DNA from: an uncultured Clostridium sp.
GTDB lineage: Bacteria; Bacillota; Clostridia; UBA1212; UBA1255
Length of the DNA stretch: 64,000 nucleotides
Assembly: GCA_900543695.1 (NCBI GenBank)
Contig: UQSG01000006.1
Location: forward strand, 32,702 to 96,701
Direction: 5' to 3'
Part shown: piece after piece, positions 1-8,909 of the stretch
How the letters are laid out: the number at the start of each line of letters is the position of its first letter
How positions within the stretch are numbered: position 1 is the first letter of the stretch
Notes under the pieces: model-generated
What the model was told of the DNA's origin: nothing
Seen by the model: the letters and a program-made list of their open reading frames with translations, nothing else
Databases searched by the model: none
Program-made: the position numbers and the translations under genes

Positions 1-953
1 CCAAGATTCTGCACCGCGATGATCTTGGGCGCATATCCGTTTTTCTGCTGGTATGCTTCGATTCCATCCTGGATCAGCCTGTACTGCGTTTCCATATCGT
101 CGGAAGCCTCCACAAACAGCGCATATGGCCTGCAATATACGATATGATCGGGAGAATAGGCGGAAGACACCGGATAGAAGGATGCCTCATCCTTCACGAG
201 GTTCAGAACCTCTTGATTCGTCCGGAAGGTGACAATGGAGGAATCGCCGCTTTTTAAAAGCATTCTGACAGCGGGAGCGATCAGCGCGGCTTTTTCCATA
301 TCATATTCGGCCGGACGAAAGTCCGGTTTTCTTGTAATTCTGCTTTCAATCTGTCCGAAGACGTATTTTGTTTTTCTGTTGATTTCCCGTTCGCTGTTCG
401 CTGCGATAAATACCCCGTGGTTCTGAAGCAGGATGATGTCCGCGTCTTTTCCCGTTGCCGCATGATAACGGTCCATTTCTTCCTTTAATTTCGCGGCAAG
501 GACGTATCCCGGCTCTATAATGTCGATCCAGATTATACGGTCTCCGAACAGCTCTCCGGCTATTTTCTTTCCGTCTTTTCCGCACGTCAGTCCGTTCAGC
601 ATCGCCGGATGAGTATGGACGATATATTTATATGGAATCAGATTATGAAGGAGCGTTTCAACGCTCGGACGTTTCGACAGCTCGGTCTTTTCCCTGGCGT
701 CCATCATGTCCTCCAGCACCTGCGCCTCCCGTTCCGCCGCGTCCTCCGAATATTGCTTGGTAAACATTGCGGATAATTTTTTGCGGTTCATTTTAACGAA
801 GCCGCTCTCCGTAATATTGGCCAGCGTTGTACCAGACCCCTTTACATAAAGAAATTTCGCGTCCTTATAGGAGGTGTTGCCGCCCCCTGCAAGCACGAAC
901 TCAGGATTTGCTCCATATTTGTTTGAGATCTCCGTTATTTTTGTTAATGACAT
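1..953 (-). CDS. Class II aldolase/adducin family protein (C-terminus beyond window)
   Basis: The reading frame is open from an ATG at 953 to the window edge, so about 317 N-terminal residues are visible and the C-terminus is missing. Visible motifs are GGGNTS (residues 23-28) and GSGTTL (39-44), which bind the phosphate or carboxylate in class II aldolases, HTHP (113-116), which supplies two metal-ligand histidines, and a later LLQNHGVF with the third. The family splits or epimerises sugar phosphates such as rhamnulose-1-phosphate or ribulose-5-phosphate with a divalent metal; the substrate cannot be told here. The ATG is preceded by AGGAGG at 7-nt spacing and by a strong sigma-A promoter, so it is a separate transcription unit. 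A fused C-terminal dehydrogenase domain, as in some bifunctional RhaD-type proteins, is possible but lies outside the window. Confidence 0.8.
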   Translation of the reverse strand, partial: MSLTKITEISNKYGANPEFVLAGGGNTSYKDAKFLYVKGSGTTLANITESGFVKMNRKKLSAMFTKQYSEDAAEREAQVLEDMMDAREKTELSKRPSVETLLHNLIPYKYIVHTHPAMLNGLTCGKDGKKIAGELFGDRIIWIDIIEPGYVLAAKLKEEMDRYHAATGKDADIILLQNHGVFIAANSEREINRKTKYVFGQIESRITRKPDFRPAEYDMEKAALIAPAVRMLLKSGDSSIVTFRTNQEVLNLVKDEASFYPVSSAYSPDHIVYCRPYALFVEASDDMETQYRLIQDGIEAYQQKNGYAPKIIAVQNL

Positions 954-990
954 ATAAAAGCCTCCTGATGAAGTATTTTCCAACCAATCA

Positions 991-1019
991 AGTATATAAC
1001 TCGGGGCTCTTTTTGTCAA
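991..1019 (-). promoter_or_regulatory. Sigma-A promoter of the class II aldolase gene
   Basis: Read on the minus strand, TTGACA (1019-1014) is followed after 17 nt by TATACT (996-991). The start codon lies about 40 nt downstream, behind AGGAGG. Confidence 0.75.
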
Positions 1020-1046
1020 TGTTTCGAAGCTGCGGCGCAGGGCATT

Positions 1047-1526
1047 TTACCCCGAAAAAAATGCTTTTATCCGGGAGAACAGCTCAGCAAAATTCCCCTC
1101 AGCAATGTTTCGGGCGAAAAAAAAGACAAGCAGCGCCGCAAGCGCGGCATACAGCAGATAATTTACAATGCGGGGATACGCTATGCTTCCCGTTCTGATA
1201 TAGAGGCAGATCCCCCACGCCAGAAGAAGTAAAAGCAGCGGCAAAAGACAGCATAAAACCGGGTTATACTGCCATGCCGCAGCAAGGTCTCCCTTCAGAA
1301 GACTGATACACATCCTTGTCGCACCGCAGCCGGGGCATTTTAAACCCGTAAAAGAGCGAAGCGGACACGGGATTCCGATTCCGGTCCGCAGATAAAACAG
1401 CGCATACAATGCGCCTGCCGCAAGCAAAATCACAGTGCGGCGCAAAAGTTTTCGCGCCCGTTCTCTTATCGAAGCAGCCGCGGCGTTTTTGCCGCTGCGG
1501 CCGCCCTCCTTATTGCCGTCTGTCAT
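1047..1526 (-). CDS. DUF2752 membrane protein
   Basis: This 159-residue protein has a basic N-terminus and three likely membrane helices. It carries the DUF2752 hallmark CPGCGATRM (about residue 64) followed by a hydrophobic stretch ending in WQYNP. DUF2752 proteins are small inner-membrane proteins of unknown function that often sit beside DUF4234 or TM2 proteins, as here. The start ATG has no good ribosome site of its own and lies inside the restored 3' end of the upstream DUF4234 frame, so translation is probably coupled to that gene. If the frameshift upstream is real, expression of this protein could be affected. Confidence 0.75.
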   Translation of the reverse strand: MTDGNKEGGRSGKNAAAASIRERARKLLRRTVILLAAGALYALFYLRTGIGIPCPLRSFTGLKCPGCGATRMCISLLKGDLAAAWQYNPVLCCLLPLLLLLLAWGICLYIRTGSIAYPRIVNYLLYAALAALLVFFFARNIAEGNFAELFSRIKAFFSG

Positions 1527-1541
1527 TCGCCGCTATCATAT

Positions 1542-1949
1542 TCAGATCGTTTTGTATAATAGCATATGAGACGATCTCAGGCCGAAAATTGCAAGAACCA
1601 GATAAACAATACTCAAACTCGAGTCCGATAACATGCCGCGCTGCAGCTTGGCCGCGTTCATCTGCTGGCCCGCTTTATACAGCCAGATCAAGCCGTATAT
1701 GTTACATGTGATCAACGACAGCACCAGAACCGTTCCCCCGCTTGTAGGCGCAGGATCTTTCGAAGCGGCGTTGAGCTCATCAACCATTTTGTAGCGCCAA
1801 TACCACATGTATAAGCCGCAGGTAACAATTGAAAGGATGATGCAAAGCGCAACGCTTCTATCTTCGAGGAAAATCTGATTATTTCCGTTTTGCGGAGGCG
1901 GAGTCTGCTGCGGCGGAGCCTGGTAGTAATAATTGTTGTTTTCGTTCAT
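1542..1949 (-). pseudogene. DUF4234 membrane protein, 3' end frameshifted
   Basis: The ATG at 1949 follows GGAAAGGAAGAAG; an in-frame codon at 1982 gives a longer, less likely start. After a Gln/Pro/Asn-rich head the protein has the DUF4234 helix pair (TCGLYMWYWRYKM, then ITCNIYGLIWLYKAG). The end as read, FGLRSSHMLLYKTI, does not fit the family. One nucleotide earlier in register, the sequence after FGL reads IVSYAIIQNDLN and continues to a TAA at 1510. That is the expected DUF4234 ending, so one base appears to be missing near 1576-1580. The restored gene would overlap the DUF2752 start by 17 nt. This could be a real mutation or a base-calling error. The function of the family is unknown. 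Confidence 0.65.
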
Positions 1950-2008
1950 GCTCTTCTTCCTTTCCTGCAGGGTCCCTCTCAATGAACTCTACAGAATTAC
2001 TGCCTGGA

Positions 2009-2037
2009 ATTATAGAGCTTTGTTTACCATTTGTCAA
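2009..2037 (-). promoter_or_regulatory. Sigma-A promoter of the DUF4234-DUF2752 pair
   Basis: On the minus strand TTGACA (2037-2032), a 17-nt spacer and TATAAT (2014-2009) match the sigma-A consensus exactly. It lies in the gap after the M14 peptidase stop codon. Confidence 0.85.
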
Positions 2038-2043
2038 TAAATA

Positions 2044-3357
2044 TCACACAAAAGATTCAACAGCTCCGATCGTCATGATTGGTTCATTCGCAGCATAAAT
2101 CTCGTCAAATTGAGAAACCGGCAGCGGGTTCACGCCGCTTCCGCATTCCACAGTATATCCGGGCCGGTTCCATTCCTGAATAAACCAGTCTTTATAGCCA
2201 GCATAACCGGATGCAGACGGCGTAAGCTCCAGCGCATAGCCGCTTGCATCGGCCATGCGTCTCCCGATTTCATAGGAGTTTTCAGGCTGATAATCGAGAT
2301 ATTTCCAGTATATGACGTTTCCCTGCGTATGATACGAAATCGTAAGCCGGAAATTATTTTGCCGGGTAAAGTCGGCCATCGCGATGCTCTCCGGCTCGGA
2401 CAGCGCAAACGGCCCCACATAATCCCTTGGTCCGGGAAGCGTAAAGCCCTGCGCAAATTTGATTTCCTTCGCCTGCTCCCAGCCGGCGGGATAATTCAAA
2501 TTCAGGTCAACGCCGCTGATATTGGCCTTCCAGCCGTCCGGGAAAGAAATCGCCGGATAATTTTCCGCCAGATCCCTTGCAGCTTGATAGACTGTACTGT
2601 CTGCATCAAAATAACCGTTTACAAGATCCACCCCGTCCGGATTCACCATGGGGACAAAATAGATTTTTCCAGAATTATAAATGCTCGCGGCGTCGTATCC
2701 GCCTATCCTGCCTCCGAAAGCGTACTGCTTTGCAAGATTCTCGGCATATTTCAGCACAACGGGCGTAGTGATCCACTCGTTCGCATGGTGGGAAGCATTA
2801 TACAAGACCGTATTTTCGCCCTTCCCGACCGTCAGGCAATACAGCTTTCGTCCGAGCACGCTTTCCCCGACGGAGGACTGCTGCACAAACGGATAGCGCG
2901 CTTTAATCCCCTCGATAAAAAGGGAAAGCAGCTCCCACGTATACGATATCCTGCCATACGTTACGTCGCTGCCGCCGTTGTAAAACCCAATTGGGACGGT
3001 AATCACGGAGCCGATCGGAAGATTGGAAGGGTTCAGTCCCGGATTCGCCGTTGCAATCGCCTCGGACGTCGTCCCGAAGCGCTTTGCAATCCGGTAGAAG
3101 GTGTCGTTTCGTTCAATTCTATAGTTAATATACCCGGTAACATAAGGCAGAAGCTTTTTCCAGGTAGCCTGCCCCGCGATGCCGTCCGCATTTAATCCGT
3201 TGTTCCGTTGGAACGCCGTTACTGCGTTCCATGTACTCTCTCCAAAAATCCCGTCGATTCCGCCGTTTGCACCGTTTATGTTATATCCCGCCCGAATCAG
3301 GGCAAGCTGAAGCATTTCGACCTGCGGGCCCCGCATGCCTCTTTTCAGTATTTTCAT
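2044..3357 (-). CDS. M14 zinc peptidase with PG-binding and LysM domains (gamma-D-Glu-meso-DAP endopeptidase type)
   Basis: The 437-residue protein has three modules. Residues 1-70 are a peptidoglycan-binding_1 domain (FGESTWNAVTAFQRNNGL), about 77-122 is one LysM repeat (NDTFYRIAKRFGTT), and about 135-437 is an M14 carboxypeptidase fold. Zinc ligands appear as HHANEW and the later SYHTQG; the catalytic Glu is in TVECG near the C-terminus. The order matches Bacillus endopeptidase-I-like enzymes that cut between gamma-D-Glu and diaminopimelate in wall or spore peptides. No signal peptide is visible, which also holds for several spore-associated relatives. A GGGAGG site precedes the ATG, and TATAAT about 45 nt upstream is a possible -10. 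It is a single gene. Confidence 0.85.
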   Translation of the reverse strand: MKILKRGMRGPQVEMLQLALIRAGYNINGANGGIDGIFGESTWNAVTAFQRNNGLNADGIAGQATWKKLLPYVTGYINYRIERNDTFYRIAKRFGTTSEAIATANPGLNPSNLPIGSVITVPIGFYNGGSDVTYGRISYTWELLSLFIEGIKARYPFVQQSSVGESVLGRKLYCLTVGKGENTVLYNASHHANEWITTPVVLKYAENLAKQYAFGGRIGGYDAASIYNSGKIYFVPMVNPDGVDLVNGYFDADSTVYQAARDLAENYPAISFPDGWKANISGVDLNLNYPAGWEQAKEIKFAQGFTLPGPRDYVGPFALSEPESIAMADFTRQNNFRLTISYHTQGNVIYWKYLDYQPENSYEIGRRMADASGYALELTPSASGYAGYKDWFIQEWNRPGYTVECGSGVNPLPVSQFDEIYAANEPIMTIGAVESFV

Positions 3358-3416
3358 CCTAAAGAGCCTCCCAAATTATGATATAAACTCTTTAGTATTA
3401 TATGACGCGAATCGCG

Positions 3417-5135
3417 TTACGGTGTTATACCGGATTGAACCAGGCTGTAATAGAGTCCTTTCTCTGCCATCAGCTCTTCATGCGTGCCGGCCTCGGCGAT
3501 ATCTCCCTTGTTCATTACGAGGATCAAATCCGCATTCCGGATCGTCGACAGGCGGTGTGCAATGACGAAAGACGTTCTGCCGTTCATCATCTCCCGGAAG
3601 GAGCGCTGGATGTATTGTTCTGTCCGGATATCGACGGAGCTCGTCGCCTCGTCCAGGATCAGCATTGGAGGATCCAAAAGCATTGCCCGCGCGATCGTAA
3701 GGAGCTGCTGCTGTCCAGAAGACAAATCGCCCGTACCAGAAAGTATCGTGTCGTAGCCGTTCGGAAGACGCTTGATAAAGTTATGCGCGTGAGCGGCCTT
3801 TGCCGCCGCAATGATTTCTTCCTCCCCCGCATCCTCTCTGGCATACGCAATATTCTCGCGGACCGTCCCGCGGAAAAGCCAGGTATCCTGTAAAACCATA
3901 GAGAACTGACGGCGTACGCTGCTCCTTTTCACCGAGGAAATTTCCGTTCCGTCTATTTTAATCGATCCGCCCGTCACATCATAAAAACGCATCAGGAGAT
4001 TTACAAGCGTTGTTTTTCCCGCTCCCGTAGGTCCGACGATTGCGACAACCTGATTCGGCAGGACGTCAATATTCATGTTTCTGATCAGCGGACGCTCGGG
4101 CTCATAGGAAAAGCTGACGTTTTCAAACGTTACGCCTCCGCGGATGTGTTCCGGCAGCTCCGGCATGGCCTCAGGGTCCGCCGCCTCGGAGTCTTCCGCA
4201 AGAATCTCCGCGATGCGTTCGGCGGAAGCAAGCGCACTCTGAATCTGCGTCGTCACACCGGCAATTTCGTTAATTGGTTTTGCGAACTGCGTCGCATACG
4301 TCAGAAAGGACGCAATTTTTCCTACAGAAAAGCCTCCCAGGCAGGCGGCGATTCCGCCCGCGATGCCTACGGAAATGTAGGCGATATGGTTGACCAGCCG
4401 TGTCGAAGGATTAATTTGGCTCGACGAGAACTGCGCTTTCTGTCCAACGGAATACAGGTCGTCGTTTACGGCCGAAAACCTGCGAAGCAGCTCCTCCTCC
4501 AGTCCGTATGCTTTAACGGTCTTGTATCCGCTGATGATTTCCTCCGCAAAGCCGTTAAGCTCGCCGACCTTTTTCTGCTGTTCTCTAAAAAGGCGCGTCG
4601 AGCGAACGACAACGAATTTTGCTACCAAAACAGAAAGCGGAGTAATAATCAGTACAATCAGAGCGATCCATACATTCAGCGCAAACATAAATCCGATAAT
4701 TCCCAGCACGGTAATAATCCCGGTAAGAAATTGCGAAAGGCACTGGCTGAGACCGTCCGAAATATTGTCCGCATCATTCGTGATCCGGCTCATGACGTCC
4801 CCATGCTTATGCGTGTCAAAATAGCGCAGCGGCAACGTCTGGAGCTTTTTAAAAGCATCCTCTCGAATCCGCTGCACCGTTTTCCCGCTCAATATGCTTG
4901 CAAAATACGGAACCGCCCACTGGGTGACGGCGCCAAGCCCGTATAGAATCGCCAAAATCACAAGATATTCCGGAAATGAATATGGCTTTCCGTTTCCCGG
5001 GACCACCGCGTCGATTGTCTCGCCCAGAACATAAGGGGAAAGCATCGTAAACACGGCGCTGAGCAGACCGCAGATCAGCGTCAGAAGCAAAAGCATTCTT
5101 GATTTTTTGATATACTTCCAAAGCCACCGAATCAA
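3417..5135 (-). CDS. ABC exporter half-transporter, catalytically competent subunit
   Basis: This 572-residue protein has six N-terminal membrane helices (about 1-310) and a nucleotide-binding domain. The latter has Walker A GPTGAGKTT, signature LSSGQ, Walker B ending LILDEATSS with the catalytic Glu, and a switch His in IAHRLST. The signature is non-canonical (LSSGQ, not LSGGQ). It starts with TTG at 5135, eight nt after GGAGG. It lies 15 nt after the partner gene. The two probably form a heterodimeric exporter of the BmrCD/LmrCD/TM287-288 type for drugs, lipids or peptides. The substrate is unknown. Confidence 0.9.
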   Translation of the reverse strand: MIRWLWKYIKKSRMLLLLTLICGLLSAVFTMLSPYVLGETIDAVVPGNGKPYSFPEYLVILAILYGLGAVTQWAVPYFASILSGKTVQRIREDAFKKLQTLPLRYFDTHKHGDVMSRITNDADNISDGLSQCLSQFLTGIITVLGIIGFMFALNVWIALIVLIITPLSVLVAKFVVVRSTRLFREQQKKVGELNGFAEEIISGYKTVKAYGLEEELLRRFSAVNDDLYSVGQKAQFSSSQINPSTRLVNHIAYISVGIAGGIAACLGGFSVGKIASFLTYATQFAKPINEIAGVTTQIQSALASAERIAEILAEDSEAADPEAMPELPEHIRGGVTFENVSFSYEPERPLIRNMNIDVLPNQVVAIVGPTGAGKTTLVNLLMRFYDVTGGSIKIDGTEISSVKRSSVRRQFSMVLQDTWLFRGTVRENIAYAREDAGEEEIIAAAKAAHAHNFIKRLPNGYDTILSGTGDLSSGQQQLLTIARAMLLDPPMLILDEATSSVDIRTEQYIQRSFREMMNGRTSFVIAHRLSTIRNADLILVMNKGDIAEAGTHEELMAEKGLYYSLVQSGITP

Positions 5136-5150
5136 CTTGCCGTCCTCCTT

Positions 5151-6854
5151 TTATTCGGATAAGTGTAAAATTTCCTGATAAACGCCGCAGGTTTCCGCAA
5201 GCTCCTCATGCGTTCCCTGCCCCACACAGACGCCGTCCTCGAGGACGAGAATCCGGTCTGCATTTTTAATGCTGCCGACACGCTGGGCCACTATAATAAT
5301 ATTATCAAATCCCAGCTCTGCCACCGCCGCACGCAGGCGCGATTCCGTTCCGTAATCCAGCGCGCTCGTGCTGTCGTCCAATATCAGAATTTTAGGATTT
5401 CGGACGAGCGCCCGCGCAATGCTGAGCCGCTGCTTTTGTCCCCCGGAAAAATTTGCCCCTGCGCGTTCTACTACGGTGTCATACCCCTCCGGCAGACGCT
5501 CTATAAATTCCTCCGCCTGCGCCGCGCGTGCGGCCGCCGCTACTTCTTCGCGGGAAGCATCCTTTCTGCCCTGCAGAATATTTTCCGCCACCGTTCCGGA
5601 GAAAAGCTCGGCCCGCTGCGCCGCGACGGAAATTCTGCTTCGCAGCACCGCGAGCGGAAGCTTGCCGATTTCCCGTCCGAAAACTGAAATCTTTCCCTCC
5701 GTCGCATCGTAAAAACGCAGAATCAGGTTCACGAGCGTCGTTTTTCCGCTTCCCGTTCCGCCGATCACACCGAGCGTTTCGCCTTTTTTCAAAGAAAACG
5801 TAATGTTTTTCAGCGCCGGCTCACCTCCGTGATAGGAAAACGACACATTATCAAAGGAAAGCGTATCAGACGCGCCGTCCTCCGGCAGAGCCGCCTCGGC
5901 GGCGGCCGGCTCGCGAACGGAAACTTCTGTATCCAAGACCTCTTTTACGCGCGAATACGATGCGGCCGCCTTCGTAAAGAGCACAACCAGATTGGCGATC
6001 ACAAGAAGCGCCGTTACCATATAGGTGATGTAATTAATAAACGCAATAATTTCTCCGTCCGTCATCGTCCCCGCATTGATCCGGATCCTGCCGAACCACA
6101 AAATGCACAGAATCGCAGCGTTCATAATCACAGACGTAACCGGATTCAGCAGCGCCGAGATCTTGCCTACGCGGACAGAGGCCGCAAAATATTCGTCATT
6201 GGCCGCTTCAAACCGCGCGTTCTCCTTCTGTTCCTTGGAAAATGCGCGAATTACGCGCACGCCGGAAAGATTTTCCCGCACCACCGCAGAAATCCGATCC
6301 AGCCTTTGCTGTACTCTTTTATAAATCGGTACCGTAACGCGGATCACAATATATACCGCCGCCGCAAGCAGCGGAAGCGCGGCCAATATAATCAGAGAAA
6401 GCTTAAAATTCAGATACATGGCCATCACCAGACTGCCAATGCAGATAAAAGGCGCGCGTATGACCAGACGGATCATCATCGCGACCGCCTGCTGCAGCAC
6501 GTTTACGTCGTTCGTAATTCTGTTGACCATTTCCGGAATCCCGATTTGATCCGTTTCCGCATGGGAAAACCCGAGCATCGTTCGAAACAGCTTATTTCTC
6601 AGCGCCGTTCCAAAGCCCTGAGAGGCTACGGACGCATAATACTGGCAGATCATTGCGCTTCCGAAGCCAAGGACGGCAATTCCGAGCATTAAAAGTCCCA
6701 TCCCTATAATGTATTTCTGATCTCCGGAAGCAACGCCCCGGTCGATAACGTTCACCATCAGCGTGGGGATCAGAAGCTCGAACACCGCCTCCAAAAGCTT
6801 AAAAAACGGCCCCAGGATCAACTGTTTTTTATATTTCAGCAAATCTTCCTTCAT
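5151..6854 (-). CDS. ABC exporter half-transporter, degenerate-site subunit
   Basis: This 567-residue subunit has six membrane helices and an NBD with Walker A GGTGSGKTT and a canonical signature FSGGQ. Its Walker B ends LILDDSTSALD, with Asp in place of the catalytic Glu, and the H-loop reads VAQRVGS, without the usual His. In heterodimeric exporters one composite ATP site is degenerate. Here that site would combine this Walker region with the LSSGQ signature of the partner encoded just downstream. The ATG overlaps the dnaX stop codon (ATGA, 6851-6854), so both exporter genes are co-transcribed with dnaX. Confidence 0.9.
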   Translation of the reverse strand: MKEDLLKYKKQLILGPFFKLLEAVFELLIPTLMVNVIDRGVASGDQKYIIGMGLLMLGIAVLGFGSAMICQYYASVASQGFGTALRNKLFRTMLGFSHAETDQIGIPEMVNRITNDVNVLQQAVAMMIRLVIRAPFICIGSLVMAMYLNFKLSLIILAALPLLAAAVYIVIRVTVPIYKRVQQRLDRISAVVRENLSGVRVIRAFSKEQKENARFEAANDEYFAASVRVGKISALLNPVTSVIMNAAILCILWFGRIRINAGTMTDGEIIAFINYITYMVTALLVIANLVVLFTKAAASYSRVKEVLDTEVSVREPAAAEAALPEDGASDTLSFDNVSFSYHGGEPALKNITFSLKKGETLGVIGGTGSGKTTLVNLILRFYDATEGKISVFGREIGKLPLAVLRSRISVAAQRAELFSGTVAENILQGRKDASREEVAAAARAAQAEEFIERLPEGYDTVVERAGANFSGGQKQRLSIARALVRNPKILILDDSTSALDYGTESRLRAAVAELGFDNIIIVAQRVGSIKNADRILVLEDGVCVGQGTHEELAETCGVYQEILHLSE

Positions 6855-8590
6855 TTGTCTTCTACCCGGAATCCTTCCTGCTTTGAAAGCTCCCGCAGCA
6901 TTGAGACCGCGTCGTTAAAGGCATCGCCGCTTTTCTCTGCTTCTGCGGACTGCGGAGCGGGCGCCTGCGTCTGCGGAGAAGAGAACCCGTCCAATTTGTC
7001 ATTTTTGGTTGCATATACCACTCTGAGCGGCATCCCGTATGCCGCCGCTGCGCTTTCTGACAAGATTTCCGTCGCCTCTTTTTTGAGAATCATATCTTTG
7101 ACAATCGGACTGGCAAACACAAGGATCAAATTCCCTTTTCCATCCAGCACGCCTTTGCTGTTGATTTTGATCAGTGCAGAAAGAGAGGCCTGTCCGCGAG
7201 AGGAAATATTTGCCAGAAATTCCTTCCAGTCGGATTCGTCAGAGTCCCGGACGGCAGCCGGGGCGGCGGAAGCCGGCTGCGGCTCGGTACGGTTCGGCAT
7301 GGACGCGGCGGTTTGGCGCGACTCCGTTTTTTCGGTCCCTTCCGCCGGCTTTTCCGGAATCGCCGGCTGCGGCGGAGCCGCCTCGCGGGCCTGCGGCCGT
7401 TCCGGCGTCCGGCTGCGGCGCGGAGTATCAAGCGCTGCGAAATCGGAAAGGCGCTTTTCAAGCACTGCAACGCGTTCTGTCAGAGACGCTTCGGATACGT
7501 CCCACTTTCTGTCGCAAAGGGAAAGGATTCCCGCCTCAAAAAGGATTTTTCGCTGCACCGCCCATTTCAGGCTGCTGTCCAGCCGGGACAGCTCTCGGAT
7601 CATAAGCGACAGCTCCTGCGCATTCACTGCAAGAGCCATTTCCCGCAGCCGTTCCAGACTTTCCTTTGTTTCGTACAGCAGTCCGTCGGAATCCTGTACG
7701 CTCAGAAGCACAAGCACGTTCCGGAAAATCTGCATCAGTTCTCCGATAAAGTCGGAAGGATCCCTTCCTTCCGAAAAAAGCACTGAAATCTGTTTCAGGA
7801 GCTCCGCTCCCTCCGAATGAATAATATGGGAAGCAAACGCTTCAAGAAATTCCTTATCGACCGAACCCGTCGCGGCTCTGGCCGCGGCAAGCGTCAGACG
7901 GTCCGAGCAGGAGGCCAGCGTCTGATCCAAAAGACTGATCGCATCCCGCAGCGCCCCGTCCGACTTTTCAGCCAGAAATGCAAGCGCAGAACGTTCATAT
8001 GAAATTTGCTGTTCTTTACAGATTTTTTCCAGCCTGCCGATGATTCCCTCCTGGGAAATCCTCTTGAAATCATATCTCTGACATCTGGATAATATAGTAA
8101 CAGGAAGCTTATTCGGCTCTGTCGTTGCAAGGATGAACAGAACGTCCTGAGGAGGCTCCTCCAGCGTTTTCAAAAGAGCGTTAAAGGCTCCGGGCGACAG
8201 CATATGCACTTCGTCTATAATAAACACTTTGTATCTGGCGACAGAAGCGGCGTACGCCGTATCCTCAATAATAGACCGGATATTATCGACGCCGTTGTTG
8301 GAAGCGGCGTCGATTTCCGAAACGTCCAGGATCTGCTGTGTCAAAATATTCCTGCACACGTCGCATTCGTTGCAGGGATTCCCGTTTTGTGGATTCAGAC
8401 AGTTTACCGCACGCGCAAAAATTTTTGCCATTGTAGTCTTCCCGGTTCCCCGTGTGCCGCAAAACAAATAGGCATGCGCAATTCTGCCTGATATTACGGC
8501 ATTTCGGAGTACGGTAACGATCGGCTGCTGTTCAACGACCTCGTCAAACGTCATAGGACGCCACTTTCTGTACAACGCCATGTATGCCAT
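6851..8590 (-). CDS. dnaX: DNA polymerase III subunit gamma/tau
   Basis: Clamp-loader ATPase of the replisome. From the chosen ATG at 8590 (11 nt after GGAGG) it is 579 residues: Walker A GTRGTGKTT at 45-53, a four-Cys zinc site at about 64, 73, 76 and 79, Walker B DE at about 126-127 and the sensor segment TTEPNKLP. Helical collar domain III follows, then a Pro/Glu/Ala-rich linker (about 380-440) and a C-terminal domain that would bind the polymerase. ATG 8581 is an alternative start and 8629 a longer open frame. Its place directly after the SRP RNA is the common Firmicutes arrangement. The usual downstream partners (yaaK-ebfC, recR) are absent and ABC exporter genes follow instead. Confidence 0.95.
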   Translation of the reverse strand: MAYMALYRKWRPMTFDEVVEQQPIVTVLRNAVISGRIAHAYLFCGTRGTGKTTMAKIFARAVNCLNPQNGNPCNECDVCRNILTQQILDVSEIDAASNNGVDNIRSIIEDTAYAASVARYKVFIIDEVHMLSPGAFNALLKTLEEPPQDVLFILATTEPNKLPVTILSRCQRYDFKRISQEGIIGRLEKICKEQQISYERSALAFLAEKSDGALRDAISLLDQTLASCSDRLTLAAARAATGSVDKEFLEAFASHIIHSEGAELLKQISVLFSEGRDPSDFIGELMQIFRNVLVLLSVQDSDGLLYETKESLERLREMALAVNAQELSLMIRELSRLDSSLKWAVQRKILFEAGILSLCDRKWDVSEASLTERVAVLEKRLSDFAALDTPRRSRTPERPQAREAAPPQPAIPEKPAEGTEKTESRQTAASMPNRTEPQPASAAPAAVRDSDESDWKEFLANISSRGQASLSALIKINSKGVLDGKGNLILVFASPIVKDMILKKEATEILSESAAAAYGMPLRVVYATKNDKLDGFSSPQTQAPAPQSAEAEKSGDAFNDAVSMLRELSKQEGFRVEDK

Positions 8591-8633
8591 CTTTTCGCTG
8601 TCCTCCAGATAAAAAATGTCGGCCTTCAAAGGT

Positions 8634-8742
8634 ACCTCCGGGAAGAATACGGCACACAGAGGGCTTCGCTTACCGCTGCTTCCTTCCGGACCTGACGGGG
8701 TTCACAAATTTCTGTTGCGTATGTCCCGGCTGCACCTTCGAA
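8634..8742 (-). ncRNA. ffs: Small bacterial signal recognition particle RNA (4.5S type)
   Basis: The minus strand contains the conserved SRP domain IV core GGTCCGGAAGGAAGCAGC (about 8695-8678), which binds Ffh. The flanks pair into a long stem: CCGGGA (8729-8724) with TCCCGG (8643-8638), extended by CATACGCAACA against the TGTGTGCCGTA side. The size (about 95-105 nt) and absence of an Alu domain fit the short form. Ends are estimated from the stem. It is driven by the promoter at 8760-8788 and lies 45 nt ahead of dnaX. Confidence 0.93.
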
Positions 8743-8759
8743 AGCCGAACTTATAAAAT

Positions 8760-8788
8760 AGTATACTCTATTTTGCAAGTAAACGCAA
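8760..8788 (-). promoter_or_regulatory. Promoter of the SRP RNA
   Basis: Minus strand TTGCGT (8788-8783), 17-nt spacer, TATACT (8765-8760). Transcription would begin about 8 nt further, just before the SRP stem. Confidence 0.65.
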
Positions 8789-8909
8789 TCAAAAATTACA
8801 AAAGAGACGCCGGCCCCGACAGGAAAAAGTTCCTTACAGAACTGTTGACTTTTATCAGATCCGGGATTACAATGCGGATTATCCGTTTTCGGATGAAATG
8901 GAGGAACAA

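Noticed and set aside
2110..3195. 361-codon open frame on the plus strand
   Set aside because: Lies opposite the M14 peptidase, which has zinc and catalytic motifs and a proper ribosome site.
7070..7100. Possible programmed frameshift in dnaX at an A-run
   Set aside because: Only six adenines (AAAAAA, then G) near the C-terminal part; no stem or ribosome-like stimulator seen, and the full-length frame is normal for Firmicutes.
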